Assembly: GCA_003454135.1 (NCBI GenBank) | Contig: DMKW01000231.1 | Location: forward strand, 5,299-11,250 | Direction of reading: 5' to 3' | From: Microbacteriaceae bacterium | GTDB lineage: Bacteria; Actinomycetota; Actinomycetes; Actinomycetales; Microbacteriaceae | Length of the DNA stretch: 5,952 nt | Part shown: one piece after another, positions 5,018 through 5,952 of the stretch | Layout of the letters: every line of letters starts with the position of its first letter | Position numbering within the stretch: position 1 is the stretch's first letter | Program-made: the position numbers and the translations under genes | Notes under the pieces: model-generated | Seen by the model: the letters and a program-made list of their open reading frames with translations, nothing else | Database searches by the model: none | Told to the model about the DNA's origin: nothing

Positions 5018-5503
5018 TCAGTGACGGTTGCTGAAGACGACCGGCGGCTCGAGGTATGGCTCCCAGGCCGCGCGCTGCTCCGCGTCGAGGCGCAGCGGCT
5101 TGCCCGTGGCAACCTCGACCATCACCAGGGTCGTGGCCGCGCGCACGAAAAGCACCCGCGGCATGACCCCGGCCGGAGAGTAGATCTCGTAACAGAGTTC
5201 GAGACTTGCCCCGCCGATGCGACCGATCCACAGTTCCACGTCGAGCGGCTGCCGCATGTATGGGATCGGGGCGAGGTACTCGATCTCCTGCCGGGCGATG
5301 AGCGCGTTGACCTTGGCCCCCGGCCGCGCGTCGAGGATGGCCGTGCCGAGAGCCTCGTCGTTGCTCGCGTGCCCGACATCCGGGCGCCAAAAGGCCTGGA
5401 TGCGCGCCTCTTCGAGCAGGCGGAACATCTCGGCGTTGTTGACGTGGGCGTACGCGTCGAAGTCCGACCAGCGCAAACCGATCGGCACGTGCAGTCTGGC
5501 CAT
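5018..5503 (-). CDS. 4HBT-type hotdog acyl-CoA thioesterase
   Basis: A 161-residue single-hotdog thioesterase of the YbgC/FadM/4-hydroxybenzoyl-CoA thioesterase type, predicted to hydrolyse a short- or aromatic acyl-CoA in the cytosol. The active-site block is RWSDFDAYAHVNNAEMFRLLEEARI (residues 11-35). D16 sits where the family has its catalytic Asp, followed by HVNN and the long hotdog helix. The typical strand VNALIARQEIEYLAPI and the late ARAATTLVMV-like segment (FVRAATTLVMVEV) also fit. ATG 5503 has a strong Shine-Dalgarno, AAGGAGG (5515 to 5509), 5 bases upstream. It lies 74 bp downstream of ettA on the same strand, so it may be read from the ettA promoter unless the hairpin between them stops transcription. 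Substrate unknown. Confidence 0.9.
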   Translation of the reverse strand: MARLHVPIGLRWSDFDAYAHVNNAEMFRLLEEARIQAFWRPDVGHASNDEALGTAILDARPGAKVNALIARQEIEYLAPIPYMRQPLDVELWIGRIGGASLELCYEIYSPAGVMPRVLFVRAATTLVMVEVATGKPLRLDAEQRAAWEPYLEPPVVFSNRH

Positions 5504-5538
5504 TAGAACCTCCTTCTCAGGCTCAGTCGGCGCCGGGG

Positions 5539-5566
5539 TCGCTCAATCGCTGGCGCGATTGGGCGA
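5539..5566. terminator. 12-bp hairpin just after ettA, possible terminator or attenuator
   Basis: TCGCTCAATCGC (5539-5550) and GCGATTGGGCGA (5555-5566) form a 12-bp stem around a TGGC loop, 11 bases past the ettA stop. On the plus strand all pairs hold, one as U.G. On the minus strand, the direction of ettA and the thioesterase gene, that position becomes an A.C mismatch, leaving stems of 7 and 4 bp. No T-tract follows on the minus strand, so full termination is doubtful. Confidence 0.4.
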
Positions 5567-5577
5567 GCTCCACCGCG

Positions 5578-5952
5578 TCAGTCCCTCGTGAGCTTGCGAT
5601 ACGTCGAGCGGTGCGGCTTCGCCGCGTCCGGCCCGAGGCGCTCGATCTTGTTCTCTTCGTAGGTTTCGAAGTTTCCCTCGAACCAGTGCCAGTATCCGGG
5701 ATTCTCCTCCGTACCCTCGTAGGCGAGGATGTGGGTGGCGATCCGGTCGAGGAACCACCGATCGTGGGTGATGACCACGGCACAACCGGGGAACTCGAGC
5801 AGAGCGTTTTCGAGGCTGCCGAGGGTCTCCACGTCGAGGTCGTTGGTCGGCTCGTCGAGCAGCAGGAGGTTGCCGCCCTGCTTGAGGGTGAGCGCGAGGT
5901 TCAAACGGTTGCGCTCGCCACCGGAGAGGATGCCGGCCTTCTTCTGCTGGTC
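5578..5952 (-). CDS. ettA: Energy-dependent translational throttle protein EttA (3' part)
   Basis: These are the last 124 residues of an ABC-F ATPase; the 5' part lies beyond the window. EttA binds the ribosomal E site and gates entry into elongation according to the ATP/ADP ratio (established for E. coli). Visible parts of the second ABC domain are the signature LSGGE (residues 9-13 of the fragment), Walker B LLLLDEPTNDLD, the H-loop in VVITHDRWFLDRIATHILAYEG, and then the EttA-style tail WHWFEGNFETYEENKIERLG ending HRSTYRKLTRD. DQQKKAGILSGGERNR and the DRWFLDRIATHILA block are characteristic of EttA rather than Uup or antibiotic-resistance ABC-F proteins. It is followed by the 4HBT thioesterase on the same strand. 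Confidence 0.94.
   Translation of the reverse strand, partial: DQQKKAGILSGGERNRLNLALTLKQGGNLLLLDEPTNDLDVETLGSLENALLEFPGCAVVITHDRWFLDRIATHILAYEGTEENPGYWHWFEGNFETYEENKIERLGPDAAKPHRSTYRKLTRD

Overview
This is a GC-rich window with a strong third-position G/C bias and tightly packed genes. It reads as an actinobacterial chromosome, most likely Actinomycetota, order Micrococcales and probably family Microbacteriaceae (inference from protein similarity and gene order). The markers are a deazaflavin (F420)-dependent nitroreductase-family enzyme, a SigL/RslA-type sigma/anti-sigma pair, an actinobacterial DUF2231 protein and EttA. There are no RNA genes, CRISPR arrays, insertion sequences or prophage genes. 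No stretch over 300 bases lacks a gene.

Layout. (1) 1-249, plus: the 3' end of an F420-dependent nitroreductase-family gene. It converges on a minus-strand pair, and the 77-bp gap between them holds a long imperfect hairpin. (2) 327-1660, minus: a conserved protein of unknown function followed by a NudK-type Nudix pyrophosphatase, joined by a TGATG stop/start overlap. (3) 1726-2595, plus: acyl-CoA thioesterase II (TesB) with an intact D/S/Q triad, divergent from the unknown gene. (4) 2630-3840, minus: an ECF sigma factor of the SigL type and its zinc-binding membrane anti-sigma factor (RslA type), overlapping by ATGA. (5) 3981-5002, plus and divergent from the sigma gene: a Tat-type Rieske [2Fe-2S] lipoprotein and a four-helix DUF2231 membrane protein, overlapping by TAGTG. 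(6) 5018-5952, minus: ettA (3' part) followed by a hotdog-fold 4HBT thioesterase.

The most informative region is the 140-bp gap between the sigma gene and the Rieske gene. It carries two back-to-back promoters with the same layout, TGAACC-N16-CGTTG, one facing each way. From memory, this agrees with the promoter type reported for mycobacterial SigL. The direct reading is that the sigma factor drives its own operon and the divergent Rieske/DUF2231 operon, making a four-gene redox-stress module: sensor (anti-sigma), switch (sigma), and effectors (a lipid-anchored Rieske protein on a Gly/Ser tether plus a membrane partner). The Rieske-side promoter alone has a perfect 7-1-7 palindrome in its spacer, which could let a second regulator act on it. 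The remaining genes are ordinary housekeeping or accessory metabolism, with acyl-CoA thioesterases on both sides of the module.
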